Source: Flavobacterium sp. 9R
GTDB lineage: Bacteria > Bacteroidota > Bacteroidia > Flavobacteriales > Flavobacteriaceae
Assembly: GCF_902506345.1 (NCBI RefSeq)
Contig: NZ_LR733413.1
Location: forward strand, 1,273,445 to 1,337,444
DNA length: 64,000 bases
Reading direction: 5' to 3'
Shown here: positions 62,189-64,000 of the stretch, one piece after another
Numbering within the stretch: the stretch's first letter is position 1
Layout: every line of letters begins with the position of its first letter
The notes under the pieces: generated by a model
What the model saw: the letters and a program-made list of their open reading frames with translations, nothing else
Databases searched by the model: none
Told to the model about the DNA's origin: nothing
Program-made: the position numbers and the translations under genes

Positions 62189-62218
62189 CAAATATATAAA
62201 GGAATTTGAACTAATCAA
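62189..62218 (-). promoter_or_regulatory. Promoter of the trp operon
   Basis: On the minus strand TTG (62218-62216), a 19-nt spacer, then TATATTTG (62196-62189): a full match to the Bacteroidota consensus. Transcription would start near 62183, giving a leader of ~135 nt down to the attenuator. Confidence 0.8.
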
Positions 62219-62293
62219 AAGTAAAAGATAAAAAATAAAGTATTTTTTTATTGTTTTTTGTTAGATTTCAAACACTTACTAGTGTTTTTTTAA

Positions 62294-63586
62294 TTATCGA
62301 TTGTTTACTAGTATAGCACTTTGTTTTTTTCTAAAATCTGGGTTGTTTTTCAAATCTATTGAAGTAAACAAGTCAATAATTGGAGTTGTTGCAATTTCAA
62401 ATTCCATTGAAGCTGGGTCTGGCCAGTATTTTAGTTTTCCATTATAGCTTTGTTCTTCGCTCACTAAGTTTTCTTTACAACGGTTTACAATGATGTTTTT
62501 TAAATTGATTTTAGCGAAATTTTCTGGAGATAATGTTATTTTTTCACCTAATAATACAAAAGGTGCAAATCCAGAAACAATACTATTTGTAAAAGTCAAA
62601 TTGCAGTTTTCTTTAAGGTAGATAGCTTCACGAACCAATCCTTGATTATTTTCTTCAATATTTACAAATGTAATATTGTTGGCTTTTACATTCGTAAGCT
62701 TTTTAGCCATATCTGCATTTTCTTGTTTGTCATACGAATCAATTTCAAAACATCTTGAATTTCCTGAACCAGATGAAAAAGGGTGACGAATTGCAATACT
62801 ATTATTTAGTGTTGCTTGAGTTCCTTCTGAGAAGTCAAAATCATCGTCATCATTTCTAAAAGAAATTACGTTATTCATAGCTACTTCACCGCCAGTTATT
62901 TGATAAGCATCTCCATTTGAGTAGCTAACTTGAATATGGCTCAAGGCTGTTTTTTTTCCAACACCAGCTAAGATAAGGGCATTGATTTCTTTTGAACCGT
63001 TTATTTTTTTTCCAGCAAATTCAATGCGAACATACTTTAAACTTCCAGAATTATCTTCTGGTTTATCACCGCCATAGGTAGCTTTTGTAGTATCAAGATT
63101 GAAATCTGTTAAAATATGCTTGTTGTCTTTGTTAATTTTATTTACGGGTGCATTGCCTAGGATGATGATGCCACCCCAGTTTCCTGGTTTTCTTACTGTA
63201 GCTGCTTTTTCAGAAGTAAAAACAATTGGTGCTTTTTCTGTCCCTTCGGCAATAAGTTTGGACCCTTGAGTAATGATTAAGGTTCCACAATAGTCGATAT
63301 CTCCTACACCTCCTCTGATTACAGTACCTGGTTCAATTGTAAGTGTAGCATTATTGGTCACATACACTCTGTTGTTTAGAAGGTAGGTTTTGGTACTTAC
63401 TAGTTTGGTGTCTTTGTTGATAATGTCTGGCAATACCTCATTGGTTTCTGGGTATTCTGCTGTTGCAGGTTTAAAATTGGTCCAATTGTTCATCCAATTA
63501 GAGTCTCCATAAATACCATTACTTTTTTGCGCAAACAAAGATAAACTGAACGCGATGCAAATAATTACTAAAGATTTTTGTTTCAT
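62294..63586 (-). CDS. Exported beta-helix-like surface protein of unknown function
   Basis: A ~430-residue exported protein. The start chosen is ATG 63586, because MKQKSLVIICIAFSLSLFAQ is a clean signal peptide; the frame-first ATG at 63619 adds eleven basic residues. The chain has the look of a right-handed parallel beta-helix: short repeated turns such as NNATLTIEPGTVIRGG, GTLIITQGSKLIAEGTEKAPIVFTS, GNWGGIIILGNAPVNK, LKYVRIEFAGKKI and LSHIQVSYSNGDAYQITGG (about 85-260). Similar proteins in Bacteroidota are annotated as hypothetical or pectate-lyase-like; no catalytic residues are recognised, and no C-terminal sorting domain is seen. It is read alone, away from the trp operon, in the same direction. 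Confidence 0.72.
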   Translation of the reverse strand: MKQKSLVIICIAFSLSLFAQKSNGIYGDSNWMNNWTNFKPATAEYPETNEVLPDIINKDTKLVSTKTYLLNNRVYVTNNATLTIEPGTVIRGGVGDIDYCGTLIITQGSKLIAEGTEKAPIVFTSEKAATVRKPGNWGGIIILGNAPVNKINKDNKHILTDFNLDTTKATYGGDKPEDNSGSLKYVRIEFAGKKINGSKEINALILAGVGKKTALSHIQVSYSNGDAYQITGGEVAMNNVISFRNDDDDFDFSEGTQATLNNSIAIRHPFSSGSGNSRCFEIDSYDKQENADMAKKLTNVKANNITFVNIEENNQGLVREAIYLKENCNLTFTNSIVSGFAPFVLLGEKITLSPENFAKINLKNIIVNRCKENLVSEEQSYNGKLKYWPDPASMEFEIATTPIIDLFTSIDLKNNPDFRKKQSAILVNNR

Positions 63587-63779
63587 TTTTATTGTTTTAA
63601 AGTGGGGCTTTACTTTCATTTTGGTTAACTTAAAAACTAAAGTAATAAAATAAAATTATAATAATGAAAACTTAACACTTTAAAACGAATAAATGTTGAT
63701 TTTGGAATAATTATCCTCTTTTTTATTAAAGAAAATAATTAATATGCATTAAAAATAAAAAAAATCCAATTGCTTAGAC

Positions 63780-64000
63780 TGCCCCCAAAAAGTTAGACAC
63801 TATTTGGGGGTATTTTTATGGAAAGAAAAGTCAGATATGATGCTTCATTTAAACTTGAATGCGTAAAATTAGTATTAGAAAAACATTATTCGTGCAATTA
63901 TGTTTCTAAACAAAAAGGTCTAAATGAGTCTAACATTCGTAAATGGGTTCGATTTTATAAGCAATATGGCAGTATTGGTTTGCTGCCAAGAAAAAACCAA
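63780..64000 (+). mobile_element. Left end of an IS3-family (IS150-like) insertion sequence, cut by the window
   Basis: The end TGCCCCCAAAAAGTTAGACA at 63780-63799 has the form of an IS3-family terminal inverted repeat (starting TG), and a transposase frame begins 38 bp inside. CCCCCAAA (63782-63789) and TTTGGGGG (63803-63810) can fold over the end, as in ISs that shield their transposase start from outside transcription. The right end is beyond the window. Confidence 0.8.
63818..64000 (+). CDS. IS3-family transposase OrfA, 3'-truncated by the window
   Basis: The first 61 codons are visible, starting at ATG 63818. The N-terminal RYDASFKLECVKLVLEKHYSCNYVSKQKGLNESNIRKWVRFYKQYGSIGLLPR is the helix-turn-helix of IS3/IS150-group OrfA (helix-turn-helix 28-like), which binds the IS ends. 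The usual OrfA is ~170 residues with a -1 frameshift to OrfB, neither of which can be checked here. The frame is intact as far as seen. Confidence 0.85.
   Translation, partial: MERKVRYDASFKLECVKLVLEKHYSCNYVSKQKGLNESNIRKWVRFYKQYGSIGLLPRKNQ

Larger units (their letters stand above)
61994..62293 (-). other. trp control region
   Basis: The 300-bp stretch upstream of trpE holds, on the minus strand, a promoter (62189-62218), the leader peptide (62116-62172), the antiterminator arm (62109-62122) and the terminator (62046-62078). Bases 62219-62293 form the AT-rich tail region of the next gene, with a small hairpin at 62270-62287 of no clear role. Confidence 0.8.

Noticed and set aside
62270-62287. 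AAACACT/AGTGTTT hairpin as terminator of the beta-helix-like gene
   Set aside because: The T-run is on the plus strand while the gene is read on the minus strand, and no plus-strand gene ends here.

Overview
The window reads as a piece of a Flavobacterium (Bacteroidota) chromosome. The DNA is AT-rich. Several start regions carry the Bacteroidota promoter form TTG-N17-23-TAnnTTTG. Recognisable families include PorP/SprF proteins, giant surface proteins with type B type IX secretion (T9SS) sorting domains, DUF4494, a lone TonB-dependent receptor, and a trp operon in the order E-G-D-C-F-B-A. No rRNA, tRNA or CRISPR was seen.

Layout. 1-5.3 kb: 3' part of an RluD-type pseudouridine synthase, a DUF1398 protein, an acyl-CoA thioesterase-like protein, a DUF4494 protein and a TonB-dependent receptor. 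5.5-25.1 kb: one minus-strand T9SS/adhesion locus, transcribed as giant adhesin A (2557 aa), PorP/SprF, OmpA/PD40 protein, giant adhesin B (2672 aa), PorP/SprF. Both adhesins hold long near-identical internal tandem repeats. 25.7 kb: ychF. 27-35 kb: an accessory region with two secreted Cys-x-Cys proteins that resemble TIMP/NTR folds, a metzincin-type lipoprotein, small membrane proteins, and a tightly coupled SIR2-HerA-KTSC operon that looks like an antiphage defence locus. 35.3-44.5 kb: glycogen synthase, a BNR-repeat exported protein, an exported adenosine deaminase, a frameshifted TauE/SafE gene and yaaA. This block is bracketed by two inverted copies of a ~210-230 bp repeat and its spacers are filled with MITE-like elements. 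45-48.3 kb: a second accessory patch (AlbA_2/Schlafen-type protein, HTH-membrane protein, lipoprotein, NTF2-like protein). 48.4-53.2 kb: a TetR-TolC-HlyD-MFS tripartite efflux operon with tandem palindromic operators. 53.2-62.2 kb: the trp operon with a leader peptide and attenuator, a trpF-trpB in-frame fusion, and several inserted non-trp genes. 62.3-64 kb: an exported beta-helix-like protein and the left end of an IS3-family element cut by the window edge.

The three strongest observations are these. (1) A trp attenuator too small for ordinary gene calling: an 18-residue leader with three consecutive Trp codons, a terminator hairpin and a competing antiterminator pairing upstream of trpE. 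(2) A trpF-trpB fusion whose linker is encoded by a palindrome that appears to have replaced the trpF stop. (3) A SIR2-HerA pair with a third overlapping small gene of KTSC type. Also notable are the pairing of TIMP-like secreted proteins with a nearby metzincin-like lipoprotein, and the two adhesin-PorP pairs placed around an OmpA protein.
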